Assembly: GCA_963575745.1 (NCBI GenBank)
Contig: CAUYUJ010000692.1
Span: forward strand, 349,001 to 413,000
DNA: 64,000 nt
DNA from: Prorocentrum cordatum
Taxonomy: Eukaryota; Sar; Dinophyceae; Prorocentrales; Prorocentraceae
Direction: 5' to 3'
Part shown: in pieces, positions 21,567-33,059 of the stretch
How the letters are laid out: the number at the start of each line of letters is the position of its first letter
Numbering within the stretch: the first letter of the stretch is position 1
Notes under the pieces: generated by a model
What the model was told of the DNA's origin: nothing
The model's database searches: none
Seen by the model: only the letters and a program-made list of their open reading frames with translations
Translations under genes and position numbers: made by a program

Positions 21567-22018
21567 GTTCTGCCAGGGCCCACCCACAGGAGGATGGGGG
21601 AGGAGGAGGTAGAAACGAGCCCGGGACGCGGCCCCAGGCCCCTAGTGGCCACGGCAGGATCTCCGGAAGGCCCGAGGGCAACAAACAACCCCTACAACGC
21701 CCGAGTGGGTTTCACATGTCGCCCCGAGTGCCGCCACGCGCGAACATGTGCTGCGCATGCCTGCCGCCACGCGCGCGCTTGTGCCAGAGTTGGTTTTAGA
21801 TCCACGCCTGGATGCCCCCGCGCACGGCCAACTTGTTTTCGTTGCCTCTCATTCGGGCCACAACTTGTGCTATGCGCGTTGCGCATCGGTTCTCTTCGGG
21901 GGCCATGCGTCGTTGCGCGTTTGTTTCGCGTCGTGCCAGTGCGCGGACCATAGTGCAAAACGTGTCCATTGCGTTGTCCAGGCACGCGCTCTGTCCGTGG
22001 GGGTTGGCCATCGTGCTT
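21567..22018. other. No recognisable feature
   Basis: Several overlapping short frames without motifs. This is the gap between the 1042-codon frame and the next long element. Confidence 0.4.
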
Positions 22019-22198
22019 CTACAACTTTCGACGCTTCGCGTGCCCCCACCAGCCCGTCCAAGAACAACCGCCAGGCGAAATGCCCCGACTGGGGAAGTGC
22101 AATAGGATGGAGTGCACCACGCGAAAATGGAAAAGGAGGAGGGGAGGAGGGGGAAACGGGGGAGGGGAGGGGGGAGGCGAGGAATCACATGATATGGG

Positions 22199-22209
22199 AG
22201 GAGGAGGAG

Positions 22210-22244
<35 letters not shown>

Positions 22245-22270
22245 GGAGGAGGGGGAGGGGGAGGGGGAGC
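22199..22270. repeat. (GGA)n tract
   Basis: GGA triplets with occasional GGG and GAA. Glu/Gly runs read from it are artefacts. Confidence 0.95.
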
Positions 22271-22554
22271 AAGGCGGCAGAAGACAATATAAGACACCCT
22301 CCGACCCATAGAGTGCAACGTCAACTAAACGCGTCCATCGCGACGTGCTGATAACGCGGACGGGACGTCGGGCAGGATCTGGGCAATTTTCAACTGCAGA
22401 CTCCCTTTCCGTCCGCAGGCGGGGAACACTCGGGCCAAGGGGTCGCCCAGGCAGGGCCGACTGCTTCGAGGGGGGCCCCCAACGACGCCCTCCTTCCTAC
22501 ACGGGGATTTCTGAAATCAAAAAAACGAAACACTTAAATTTGTACCGCGCTCGC

Positions 22555-22845
22555 GGGGAGGGGGCGGGGAAAGACGAGGAAGATGAGGGGGAGGAGAGGG
22601 AGGAGGGGGAACGGGAGGAGGAGGAGAAGAGAAGGAGGAGGAGGAGGAGGAGGAGGAGGAGGAAGAGGGGGAAATGGAGAAGGGTGACGAGGAGGAGGAT
22701 ATTGAAGAGCAGAGAGAGGGGGAGGAGGAGGAGGAGGAGGAGGAGGAGGAGGAAGAGGAGGACAAAAAAAATGCGGACAGGTAGGAGGGGGATACTGACT
22801 ACTGAAGACTATGAGGAGGAGGAGGGGGGAGGCAGAAGGAGGGGG
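22555..22845. repeat. (GGA)n-rich purine tract
   Basis: Nearly uninterrupted purines with long GGA cores at about 22618-22662 and 22720-22760. Confidence 0.9.
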
Positions 22846-23567
22846 TAAATAGTTATGAGGGTAATAACCCGTCCAGAAACGAGAACCAGGGCACTTGCCG
22901 GGGAGAACGGCGTATGCAATCCGATCATGCAATGTGGAAATTACAGGCCATGTTTGAAGCAATCTAGGGAGTTGATGGCGGTCTTCTTTGGGAAAGGCTG
23001 GTTCGGCGGACCCGGGCGCGGTCCGTCGTGACAGGTGTGTTCGGGGGGCGTCGGTGCGAGCTATCTTGTGCCATCATCGACGCCTCTTGGATGTCAGAAT
23101 GTGATCACTTGCGCTACTTGTGGCCTGCATGAACGCCATCTGGGGCTACATGAAGGGCCTGCGGGGTGTGCGTGTGTCGTCCTGGGACGACCCGTTTCGC
23201 CCTTCATTGGGCCATTTTGGGCCTTCTGGGGCACGCCGCTTCCCACAGCATCTCCGCAACAAAAATGCATGCTGGGGTTATTGCGGATGGTCGCCTTCAA
23301 TACTTGTCGGCGTCGATGGCAGTGCGCCTGCTGCGGTAATGGCAATACGACGCCATCCTTGATTTGGCGCGGGCAACGATGCCATCTAAGGTTTTCCAGG
23401 CGATCGGTGTATGCGATTTGGGCCATATTGGAAACAGGATGTTGGGGTGGATTTGTAGCTGGCTAAATGTCCCAACCAACTTGTGGGTGTTGGGCTGGTG
23501 ATGAAGGGGCAGATCCGTGTGTCGTCTATGCATCTCCACGTGTACTCCTCTATTTCTCCTCTCGTCT

Positions 23568-23640
23568 CCTCTCCTCCTCCTCCTCCTCCTCCTCCTCCTC
23601 CTCCTCCTCCTCCACCTTTTTGTCCTCCTCTTCTTCCTCC
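23568..23640. repeat. (TCC)n tract
   Basis: About 15 TCC triplets, the opposite purine strand from the GGA tracts 1 kb upstream. Confidence 0.95.
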
Positions 23641-24168
23641 TTTGACTCCACCCTCCTTCCCTCTGCTGCGGCGCCCACGACTGCGCGTTGTTTGGTTCCC
23701 CGCCGTGCCAATGTTAAATTGCAGGCTTTTTCGGGAACGATTTCGGGGGATCTCGGTGGCCTCCTGGGGGACGAGTTGTTGGGGTGGATCTGCGCGCGGG
23801 CTATGTCGAGACATGTTGGAGCGGCTTCTGTCGCGGTTACCTTTTGCCGCGTTCGCCGCGCGCGGGGGTCCGCAGTGCGCACTCGCGCGCTATATGTTGC
23901 CATTCTGGCGGCCGCGCAGAGCTACATTCTGGGTTTGTGCAGGCGGCCTGGGCCATTGCGTGGACTCACAGGTTGGACCTTTATTGGGCCGTCTTGGGCC
24001 GTTTTGCGCTGTTTTGGACGCCTCGGATCCGATTTCGGCACTGCCATCTTGCGCCATCTTGGGCCATCCTGTGTGTTTTTTCGGACTTCGTCGGCGCGGG
24101 CCGCTGCAGCGCCCAGGCCGCGGCCCCGCGCCCTCGAGTTTCGCTTTGCCGCCGCCGCCGACGCAGCC

Positions 24169-24705
24169 ATGTCGCGGCTCGAGGAGGCCGCGGTGGGGGC
24201 GGCCGCCCCGCCCCCGCCTGAGCCTGCCGCACCCGCGAGCGAGGCTCCCCCGCCGCGGAAAAAACGGCGGGGCACCGACAAGAGGGCGAACCCGCGGAAG
24301 CCGCCCAGCGGGACCTCTGGGCACAAGAATGCCCAAAGGGACCGCGACGCGGCCCGGCAGGAGCGGGGCGCTGCGCTGGGGCGCGCGCGGGCCGCAGAGG
24401 CCGCGGAGACCGCTGCGCGGGCCGCGGAGGCCAGCGCGCTCCAGAGCGCCGAGCTCGCCGAGAACGCCTGCCGGGGCGCGCTCTCGCGCGCGGAGCGCGC
24501 CGAGAAGGCTTTGGAGGCGGCGCGCCTCGACGCGGCAGCCGAGGAGAGGCACTGGAAGGCATGGCTGGCCATCCACGATGCCCCGCCGCCTCGGCGCGCG
24601 TCGGGCACGGGGCGCCCGCGCTGGCCCCCCGAGATGCAGAGGGCCGCCGCGACGCAGGCGGCGCCGTCAGGTCGCCCTTCGACGCCGCCGCGGCGCGGGC
24701 GCTGA
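24169..24705 (+). CDS. Ala/Arg/Glu-rich hypothetical protein, 178 aa
   Basis: The ATG at 24169 (GCCATGT context) begins MSRLEEAAVGAAAPPPPEPA. A basic patch PPRKKRRGTDKRANPRK (about residues 30-47) looks like a nuclear localisation signal. A long stretch of about 90 residues follows with heptad-like Ala/Glu/Arg (RAAEAAETAARAAEASALQ, AELAENACRGALSRAERAEK), predicted helical or coiled coil, then a Pro/Arg-rich tail to a TGA. No known domain. The high GC could keep the frame open by chance, but the non-repetitive helix pattern and NLS-like patch favour a real exon. A CTTGG-type block ends just upstream, as at the other coding islands. Confidence 0.45.
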   Translation: MSRLEEAAVGAAAPPPPEPAAPASEAPPPRKKRRGTDKRANPRKPPSGTSGHKNAQRDRDAARQERGAALGRARAAEAAETAARAAEASALQSAELAENACRGALSRAERAEKALEAARLDAAAEERHWKAWLAIHDAPPPRRASGTGRPRWPPEMQRAAATQAAPSGRPSTPPRRGR

Positions 24706-24805
24706 GGACTTTGCGGTTTTCCCCAAACCTCCTTGCCACACCTGTGGGCCTGTGCGACCTGTGAGCCCTTAGCGGTGGTCGCTTCACTTTCCAAGTTCAC
24801 ATGGG

Positions 24806-24857
24806 TTCTGGCGCGTGTGTGTGTGTGTGTGTGTGCCTGTGTGCCTGTGTGTGTGTG

Positions 24858-24927
<70 letters not shown>

Positions 24928-25083
24928 GCGTGTGCGTGTGCGTGTGTGCGTGTGAGTGTGCGTGTGAGTGTGCGTGTGAGTGTGTGCGTGTGTGTGTGTA
25001 TGTGTGTGCGTGTGTGTGTGCGTGCGTGCGTGCGTGCGTGTGTGCGCGCGTGCGTGCGCGCGCGTGCGCGCGTGTGCGTGCGC
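24806..25083. repeat. (GT)n microsatellite grading into GTGC
   Basis: Alternating GT with increasing GTGCGT interruptions toward the right. Open in several frames (Cys/Val or His/Thr). Confidence 0.97.
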
Positions 25084-25139
25084 CCTACCGAGGGCCACGC
25101 AAAACTTGACATGCGCGTCTGCGCTGCCGAAAGCGAGTT

Positions 25140-27363
25140 AAGGGGCCCGCGTTGTCAGCAATAGGGGAGTCGCCATGTTGGCTTGGTAAATCAAAGTGAA
25201 CCTTCAGCGTCGCCAGTCAGATTTCCAAGTTAGCATGGGCTCTGGCGCATGTGTTCAGCAACGGCGCATGCAACCACTTCTCGCGCGCGCCTGCGCCGCC
25301 GCGCGCGCGGCGGCGCCGCCGCGCGCGCGGCGGCGCAGGGGCGCGGTGCGCTCAGTGTTATCAGCAGTAGAAGAAGCGCCACGTTGGCCAGGAGAATCAA
25401 AGTGGACCACTAGCGGTTGCCGATTGGATTTCCAAGTCAACATGGGTTCTGGTGCACGTGTCTTGCAACGGCGTATACAACAACCCCTCGCGCGCGCCCG
25501 CGCCGCCGCGCGCGCGGCGGCGCGCGCGCGCGGGGCGCGCCGCGTTATCAGCAATAGAAAAGTTGCCATGTTGGCTTGGGAAATCAAAGTGGACCCTTAG
25601 TGGTTGCCGACTGGATTTCGATGTTAACATGGGTTTTGGTGCATGTGTTCTACAACGGCGCAGACAAACGCTCCTCAGGCGCGCCTGCGCCGCCGCGCGC
25701 GCGGCGGCGTGTGCGCGTGGGGAGCTTCGCGTTATCGGCAATAGGAGAGTCGACGTGTCGGCGTGGAAAATCAAAGTGAACCCTGAGCGCCTGCCACATG
25801 GATTTCCAAGGTAACATTGTTTCTGGTGCATGTTTTCTGCCACAGCGCGCGCGAAACTTCTCGCGCGTTCCTGCGCCGCCGCGCGCGCGGCGGCGCGCGC
25901 GCGCGAGGAACGCCGCAGCGCCAGCAATAGGACAGTTGCCGCGTTGACTGGTGAATTCAAAGGGAGCCCTTGGAAGTGGGCATTTTGATTTCCAAGTTAA
26001 CATGGGGTTTTTGTGCGTGTGTTCTGCAGCGGCGCACGCAGACACTTCTCGCGCGCGCCTGCGCCGCCGCGCGCGCCCAGGCGCCGCCGCGCGCGCGGCG
26101 GCGCGTGCGCGTGGGGCGCCCCGCGCTATCAGCAATCGAAAAGTTGCCATGCTGGCCTGGGAAATCAAAGTGAACCCTTAGTGGTTGCCGATTGGATTTC
26201 GATGTTAACATGGGTTTTGGTGTATGTGTTGTGTTTGAGCTTATGCCATGCCGCCCGCGCGCGCCTGCGCCGCCGCGCGCGAGGAGCCCCGCGTTGTCAG
26301 CAAAAGGAGCAATTCGCCATGTTGGCCTGGAAGATCAAAGTGAACCCTTCACCGTCGCCAGTGGAATTTCCTTGTTCACATGGGTTCTGGCGCACTTTCT
26401 GCAACTTCGTGCGCAAGCAAAGCGCTCGCGAGCGCGGCGGCGCGCGTGCGTGGGGAGCTCCGTGTGATCAGCAATAGGGAAGTCGCCATGTTGGCCTGGA
26501 AAGATTAAAGCAAACCCTTAACGGTTGCCGCTGGGATTTCCAAGATAACATGGGTCGTTCCGCATGTGTTTTGTTGCAGCGCACGCAGAACTCCCCGCGC
26601 CCGCCCGCGCCGCTGCGCGCGCGGCGGCGCGCGAGCGCGAGGGGGGCCCGCGTCGCCAGCAATAGAAACGTTGCCGCGTTGGTTTAGAGAGTCAGGGTGC
26701 GCCCTTAGCGGTTGCCGATTGGATTTCCAAGTTAACATGGGTTCTGGTGTATGTTTTTCTTTTTTTTGTAACGACGTGTGCAACCGCTTCCCGCGCGCGC
26801 CTCCCAGCCGCCGCGCAGGCGGCGGCGCCGCCGCGCGCGCGGCGGCGCGCGCGCGTGGGAAGCTCCGCGTTATCAGAAACAAAGGTTGCCATGTTGACAT
26901 GGGAAATTAAAAGTGAACCCTCAGAGGTTGCAAGTTCGATCTCACAGTTACCATGGGTTCTTGTGTCTGCGTCTTGCTGCGGGGCACGCAGAGCCCCTTG
27001 CGCGCGCCCGCGCCGCCGCGCGCGCGGCGGCGCGTGAGCGCGAGGGGCCCCGTGTTGCCAGCAATGGAAAAGTCGCCATGTTGGCTTGGGGAATCAAAGT
27101 GGACCCTTAGCAGTTGCCACTTGTATTTCGAAGTTAACATACGTCCTGGTGTATGTGTTCTGCAACAGCGCATGCACGCACTCCTCGCGCGCGCCCGCGC
27201 CGCCGCGCGCGCGGCGGCGCGCGCGCGTGGGGGGCCAAGCATTATCAGTAGAAGGGTCGCCATATTGGCTTGGGAAAGCAAAGTGAACCCTTCGGGGTTG
27301 CCGTTTTGATTTCCCAGTTGGCACGGCTTCTCCACGCGCATGGGGTGCGGGGTGGGGTGGGGT

Positions 27364-27448
<85 letters not shown>

Positions 27449-27466
27449 GTGTGTGTGTGGGTGGGT

Positions 27467-27504
<38 letters not shown>

Positions 27505-29955
27505 CGCCGGCAGCGGCGGCGTGTCTGGCATGCCAGCTAGGAAACGAAAGCGTCACCTGAGCGGCGAGAGATGGATTTTCCAAATTATATTGGGTTCTGG
27601 TGCCGTCTATTATGGGTTGCGCAGAGCCGTCGCGCGCGCCCGCGCCGCCGCGCGCGCGGCGGCGCCCGCGCGCTGGGGGTGCCGCGCTGGCGGCACTTGG
27701 AAAGCCACAGTGGATTGGAAACCCAAGTGGCCCCGCCGCGCAATGCGATCTATCGCCGTGGACTCAGCGGACTCGCCGCACGCGCGGCGGCGTCCGGGAA
27801 CAGTGGAACAATGGAGCAATGGGAACGCGGGGGCCGCGCGTGATCAGCAATGGAACAGCCGCCATCTTGACGTGGGAACGAAAGTGGACCTCCAATGGCG
27901 CCAAAATGGGCCTCCAAGTTGGCATGGGCTTTGGAGCAGGTTGCACAGCGCGCTTCGCTCGCGCGGCGGCATGCGCGGGGGCGCCGCGTATTCTTAGCCA
28001 GCAAACCGCGCAACTTAACTAGACGCTTGACGGTGGCCTTTTGGGCCCCCAACTGGACGCGGGTTGTTGCGCGGGCGTTCTATTATGGGTTATGCAGAAC
28101 TCGCCCGCGCGCGCGAGCGCCGCCTGGCGCCCCCCGCGTTGCCTGCGACGGGAACGTCACCATGTGGACTGGGGAAGTGCATGAGCCCATCGCGGTGGCC
28201 GACTAGATGTTCAAGTTAATCGGAACCCTGGCGCACGTTTTGCATCGCGAGTTATGTGCCGCGCAGAACCCCGCGCGCGCGCCGTGGGGGACCCTCTGTA
28301 GCATCTACATTTTCAAAGTCGCCACGTTGGCGTGGGAACTAACTGTGGGCCCTTAGTTGTGACAGATATGGCTGCCAAGTCAGCGTCGCATCTGGCGCGT
28401 GCTTTGCGCGGGGGGCCGCGCAGAACTCCCGCGCGCGCGCCGCGCTTGGATCTCTGTGGCGCCCGCGATAGGACAGCCGCCGCGTTGGCGAAGCAACTGA
28501 GGTGGGCGCTTAGCGGCGGCAGATTTGATTTCCAAGTTGCCATGAGTCCTGGCGCGCGTTTTGTTTTATGGGCCGCCATGCTCAACTCCCACTTGCGCGT
28601 CGCGCGGGGTCTCTGCGCCGTCCGCATTTGGATAGTCGCCATGCAAGCCTGGGGGCTGAAGCGCGCCCCGTGTGGCCGATCGGACTTCCAAGCTAACGTG
28701 GGTTATGGCGTATGTTTTGTCTCGCGTGCCACGCTTAGTTCCCGCGCGCGCGGGCTAGCGTTGCGCGGGCATTTGTTGCGTTGTCCGCGCATGAGGAGTC
28801 GCCGCGTTGGCCAGGGGATTTGAGAGGGCCCACAGCGGTGACCGATTGGGCTTCCAAAGTAACGCGAGGCCTGGCGCGCGCCCTGCATTTTGGGCCACGC
28901 AAAACTTTCGCGCGCGCGGGCGCCGCGCGGGGATCTACATTTTGCCCATGTTAGGAAGGTCGCCGTGCCGGCTTGGAAGCTGGAGCTGGCCCTGGGCGGA
29001 TGCATATCGGATGCGCAACTTAATTGTGATTTCGCGTGCGTTCTGTATTTTCGGCGGCGCTGAAGCACGCGCGCGCGCGGGGCGCGCGGGGCGTTCGGCG
29101 TCGTCCACGATGGAAAAGTTGCCTTGTTGGCTTGGCAACGAAAGTGGGCCCGTAGCGGTGACTGAGTGGATTTCCAAGTTGGACTGAATATGTCACGTGC
29201 CAGTCGGTCAGATCAGCGCGCGACGCGCGCATGCGCGCGCGCGGCCGCGCGCCGGATGTTGTGCATTCTGCAGGATAGAAAAAGTTGCCATGCTGGCGTG
29301 GAAACAAAAGTCAGTCCTTCGCGGTGGCCGAGTGGGTTTCCAACTGGCCATCGGCTGTCCCATGCCCCTGTTGTGCCGGGATCAGCGTGCGACGCGCGTC
29401 CCCGCGCGCGCGCGTCTGAGCGTGGTGAGTCTGGGTCTCCCGCCGTTGAACAATTCCCACGTTGGCTTGGAAACTACAGCGAGCCCTTGGCGGTGGCCGT
29501 TTTGGCGCCCAAGCTGGATTTTTTTTGGGGGGGCGCGTGCCAATGCGCTGGGGCGGCGCGCGACGCGCGCGCGCAGTCGCGCGCGGCGGGGTCTGCGTTG
29601 CCCGCGACAGAAAATTGTTTGTCGGCGTCAAAATGAAAGTGACCCCGTAGCGGGGGCCAGTGTGATTCTCAAATGAACACGTGTGTAGCACGCGTTTGTC
29701 CGCGTGGTCAGCGTGGTCAGCGCGCAACGCGCGCGCGGGGCCGCGCGTGGTGCGCGCTGGCTTGTCCGCTCGCAGAAGTCGCCCATGCTGGCCTGGAAAC
29801 TCAAAGTGAGCCCTTAGTGGTGGCCGAGTGGATTTCAAAGTTAACGCTAGTTGTTGTACAAGTCAGTCAATTGGATCAGCGCGCGACGCGCGCGCTGGTG
29901 CGCGGCGCGCGCTGATCCAACAATCTGCGTTGTCAGCAAATCGACAACTTGCCAT
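25140..29955 (+). repeat. Diverged satellite of ~160-215 bp, left block
   Basis: About 26 units. The consensus order is: GCGTTATCAGCAATAG; a GTCGCCATGTTGGCTTGG core; AAATCAAAGTGAACCCTTAG; GGTTGCCGATTGGATTTCCA; AGTTAACATGGGTTCTGG; TGCATGTGTTCTGCAACG; then a self-complementary CGCGCGC...GCGCGCGGCGG stretch. Early units (25-27.3 kb) are alike. Units from 27.7 kb on are shorter and more diverged, with GGATCAGCGCGCGACGCGCG replacing the early GC palindrome. Short open frames in every unit are artefacts of the repeat. Confidence 0.9.
27364..27500. repeat. (GT)n microsatellite followed by a G-run
   Basis: About 95 bases of GT followed by about 33 consecutive G, inserted within one satellite unit. 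Confidence 0.97.
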
Positions 29956-30181
29956 GTTGGCCCTTCTTCCTCCCGCTTCCCCATCTTATTGTTGTCCTCG
30001 CGCCGCTGTCTTTTCCTCGTGGCTCTTGTTTCCTCCTGCGTGGGGGCTGGTGGGCGCCGTGCAGTGATGGCGTTTAAGTATTTGGGCCCCACGGTCGAAG
30101 TGATCCATTGCGTTTTGGGGTCCGTGCTGGCACGCGTAGAGGGGGAAATCGTGGAATCTTGGCCTGGATGTTTCTGTCATA

Positions 30182-30796
30182 TTGTTTCTGCGCGCGGCTT
30201 CGGCCAGTCCATTGAAGGACCTGGCCCCCATGCCGTCGGACCTGGCGGAAATCCTCAGCGATGATGCTCGCCTCGATGCCATGCCCCGTGACCTCGTCGC
30301 TGCCGTTCTCGACGCAGCCTCGGAGGGCGCCGCGTTCGGCGCGGCCGACGACGAGGAGCAAGGGGATGCCGATGAGGATGAGGACGTTGGACATGATGCC
30401 TTGGGGGACGCTGTAGCACATGCTGAGCAAGAAACCTCGGGGCCGACAGGCCCGCCCACGTTCGCTCAGTTCAGGGAAGCAGCAGTGATATCTCCTGGGG
30501 GGCATGTAGGCTGCGGCCTCGCTCCTTGGAGCCACAGGACTTCAATCGGTGTGATCACGACGTGGCCTAGAGAGAAGCCTCTCGACAGCAGGAGCGTCAG
30601 CGCTAGTTGTTACTGTCATCCGCAATTCAAAACGCCAGCGCGGATGAGGCGGGCTGTCTCTGACGAAGTTTTCCTTGCCTGGTTTTACGAAGCGGTCATC
30701 GAGGCAGATGCCGTCGGTGACCGCCGCCGGGAGTTGGCGCGGCAACACAAAGCTACGTTTGCAGAGATCGAGGCCAGGTTCAAAGCCGCATCATAA
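30182..30796 (+). CDS. Hypothetical protein, 204 aa or C-terminal exon
   Basis: The composition is protein-like and unlike the flanking satellite. A second ATG at 30230 (MPSDLAEILSDDARLDAMPR) may be the true start; the first lies at 30182. Features: an N-terminal helix, an acidic stretch (DDEEQGDADEDEDV, about residues 57-70), then PTFAQFREAAVISPGGHVGC, CYCHPQFKTPARMRRAVSDE and a helical C-terminus ending KATFAEIEARFKAAS before a TAA. I do not recognise the family. The VITTWPREKPLDSRS...CYCH region could be a small Cys/His fold or a DNA-binding tail of a mobile-element protein. It lies in the block that interrupts the 25-34 kb satellite, so it may have arrived with an insertion. Confidence 0.5.
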   Translation: MFLRAASASPLKDLAPMPSDLAEILSDDARLDAMPRDLVAAVLDAASEGAAFGAADDEEQGDADEDEDVGHDALGDAVAHAEQETSGPTGPPTFAQFREAAVISPGGHVGCGLAPWSHRTSIGVITTWPREKPLDSRSVSASCYCHPQFKTPARMRRAVSDEVFLAWFYEAVIEADAVGDRRRELARQHKATFAEIEARFKAAS

Positions 30797-31439
30797 GCAT
30801 CGGCAGTTGCGTTTTCTTCCAGCGCGGCTGGGTTGGCCATTCCATGAGTTGCTTTCGATTGGCGGTGCCTTTCGGGGGTACAATGTCTCTGATATTCAGA
30901 GTTCTATTGTGGACGTGGGCACGGGAGAAGCATGGCGCCTTTTCAGCCTTGCCGTGGCGAAAAATATATAGTGGCCCCCAGAGGACCTCCACTTTGCTTC
31001 GTTGCTGGGGGCCTGCTGTACAAAATCATTGGTTGCCGCGCCGTGCCGCCCAGTAGTGCCGCGCCGCGCCGCGCCTTGGGGACGTGCCACGAGGCTAGCC
31101 TTACGCTGGATAGCGTGGTGCTTCATCGCCAATTGGGCCCCGCTGGTGCTCTGCAGCGCTGGGGCTCGGCAGCGCCGAGCGGTGCCGTGCTCTGCCGACG
31201 GGGATTCCGTGATGAGCGGGCGCGGACGCGGCCGCCGTGCCGTCATTTTTGTTTGCCTGCGTGGTCCAGAACAAGTATCGTGGTGTTTCATGTCTCTCAC
31301 CCGTGTTCGTCCTCCCTGGTTTCTGAACGCGGTCGGGCTGCAACAGTCGTTGTTGGCGCTCGCTCGCGCGCGCCTTCGCCGTGGCGATGGGCGCGGGGAG
31401 AAGCAGGCGCATTCGCCTGGCGTTTGTCTCGTCGACCAA
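30797..31439. other. No recognisable gene
   Basis: Overlapping frames on both strands, none with a motif. A CCGCGCCG-rich patch is at 31030-31080. Confidence 0.4.
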
Positions 31440-31812
31440 CCCTGTGGGGAATGTGCCAACATGGGGCGACGCTGCCATGCGGACTGCGCCACTGGGGTCT
31501 TAGATTGAGCTCCCTATGGGGCCACGAAGCGTGTGAGGAGTGTTCCACCATGGGGCGGTGCCGCCCTGCGGAGTGCGCCACTGGGGCCTTAGGTGGAGTT
31601 CCTTATGGGGCCACGAAGCGTGTGAAGGGTGGGCCACCATGGGGCGGCGCCGCCATGCGGACTGCGCCACTGGGACTGTAGGTGGAATCCCCTATGGGGC
31701 CACGAAGCGTGTGAGGGGTGGGCCACCATGGGGCGGCGCCGCCACGCGGACTGCGCCACTGGGACTGTAGGTGGAATTCCCTATGGGGCCACGAAGCGCG
31801 CCGGGTCGCCCC
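31440..31812 (+). repeat. ~88-bp tandem repeat, about 4 units
   Basis: Units of 88-89 bp contain CTATGGGGCCACGAAGCGTG, TGAGGGGTGGGCCACCATGG, GGCGGCGCCGCCATGCGGAC and TGCGCCACTGGGACTGTAGG. Same family as 52.24-52.83 kb. Confidence 0.9.
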
Positions 31813-32109
31813 CGCGCGCGGGCGCCGCGGCGCCGCCAAACCATTTGTCAACGCGCTGCGCTTCGCGTCAGTTTTGGAGACTGCCTGCCTCTCTAGGCAA
31901 GAAAGCCATCTCATGAAATGCGCAACTGCGCTCGCAATCGCCAGCTATTTTCTCGACCCGCAGAGATCTTCCAGGCCGGGGCGGCGCTGGGGCCCCCCGC
32001 TTCCACGGGCCCAGGCAAAATCGTGCCAGGCACTGGGGGGCCCAGGGCGTGCGCGTGACATCGCGCTAGTGGCTCCTTTGGCACGCAACGCGGAGTGTTT
32101 GTTTTTTCA

Positions 32110-32900
32110 GAGCACGCAGAAGCACGACGCCGAGGAATTGCGCGCGCGCGCCCCAGTGGATGCGCGCTGAAGCACGACCAAGCAGAATTGCGCGCGCGCC
32201 CCTGTGGATGCATGCCGAAGCACGGCCCAGCGGAGTCGCGCGGGCGCGCCCCAGTGGATGCGCGCCGATGCTCAAACCAGCAGAGTCGCCAGTGCGCCCC
32301 AAATATAAGCGCTGAAACGCGACCCAGAGAAACTGCGCGCGCGTGCAAGTGGAAGCGCGCCGAAGCACGACTCAGGGGCATCGCGCGCGCGCCCCAGCGG
32401 GCGCACGCCGAAGCAAGACCTTGCGAAATCGCGCGCGCGCTCCAGTGGACACGCGCCGTTCCAGAGGAATCGCGCGCGCGCCCAGACGGATGCGCGCCGA
32501 AGCGCGACCCGGAGGATTTGCTGGCGCACGCGCCCCAGTGAATGCGGGCCGAAGCGCAAGCCGGCGGAAGTGCCCGCGCGGGTCCTTGTGGATGCGCGCC
32601 GAAGCGCGGCCCTGCTGAATTGCGCGCGCACGCGTCCCCGCGGACGCGCGCCGAAGCGCGCCCCAAGATATCGCGCGCGGGCGCTCAAATGGTTTCGCGC
32701 CGAAGCGCGACCTAGAGGCATTGCGCGCGCGCGCCCCAGTGGGGCGCGCCGATGCACTTCCAGAGATCTCGCGCGCTTCCCAATGAAAACGCGCCTCTCC
32801 AAAGCAGTCTCGCGCGCGCGTCCCAGTGGATGCGCGCCAGAGCGCGACCCTGCGAGATCCTGCTTGCGCGCGCCACTGGGGACTCCCCTGCGATTGGGGG
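32110..32900 (+). repeat. ~55-bp GC-rich tandem repeat, about 14 units
   Basis: Units alternate TCGCGCGCGCGCCCCAGTGG, ATGCGCGCCGAAGC and a variable GACC-AG-G segment. The degenerate tandem fills the right half of the block that interrupts the satellite. Confidence 0.85.
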
Positions 32901-33059
32901 GCGCGGAGGGGGGGCCAACTCTGCGCCCGGGAAAGCTTTGCGCTGGGCGGTCTGGGGCGTGCGGGGGCGCGACTTCCGTTGCGCGCGCGGCTCGGGCAGC
33001 GCCCCTCCCCCCCCCCGACAACCTTGGCGAGGGGGGTCGCAGCAGGCGCGCGCGCGCGC

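Larger units (their letters stand above)
22019..24100 (+). mobile_element. Long CTTGGGG-type element, copy b
   Basis: The head CGACGCTTCGCGTGCCCCCA, CCAGCCCGTCCAAGAACAAC and CGCC matches the start of the intron at 40029. Then come a GGA purine tract (22199-22270), a stretch with CACTTAAATTTGTACCGC that recurs in reverse in the 40-kb intron, a second GGA tract, and a GCCATTTTGGGCC/GCCGTCTTGGGCC body at 23.1-23.4 and 23.7-24.1 kb. It ends about 70 bases before the ATG of the 24.17-kb ORF. Its limits are set by pattern, not by target-site duplications. Confidence 0.5.

Noticed and set aside
22025-22324. Glu/Gly-rich acidic protein ending in a purine tract
   Set aside because: The frame follows the GGA tract of a long repeat element; no independent support.
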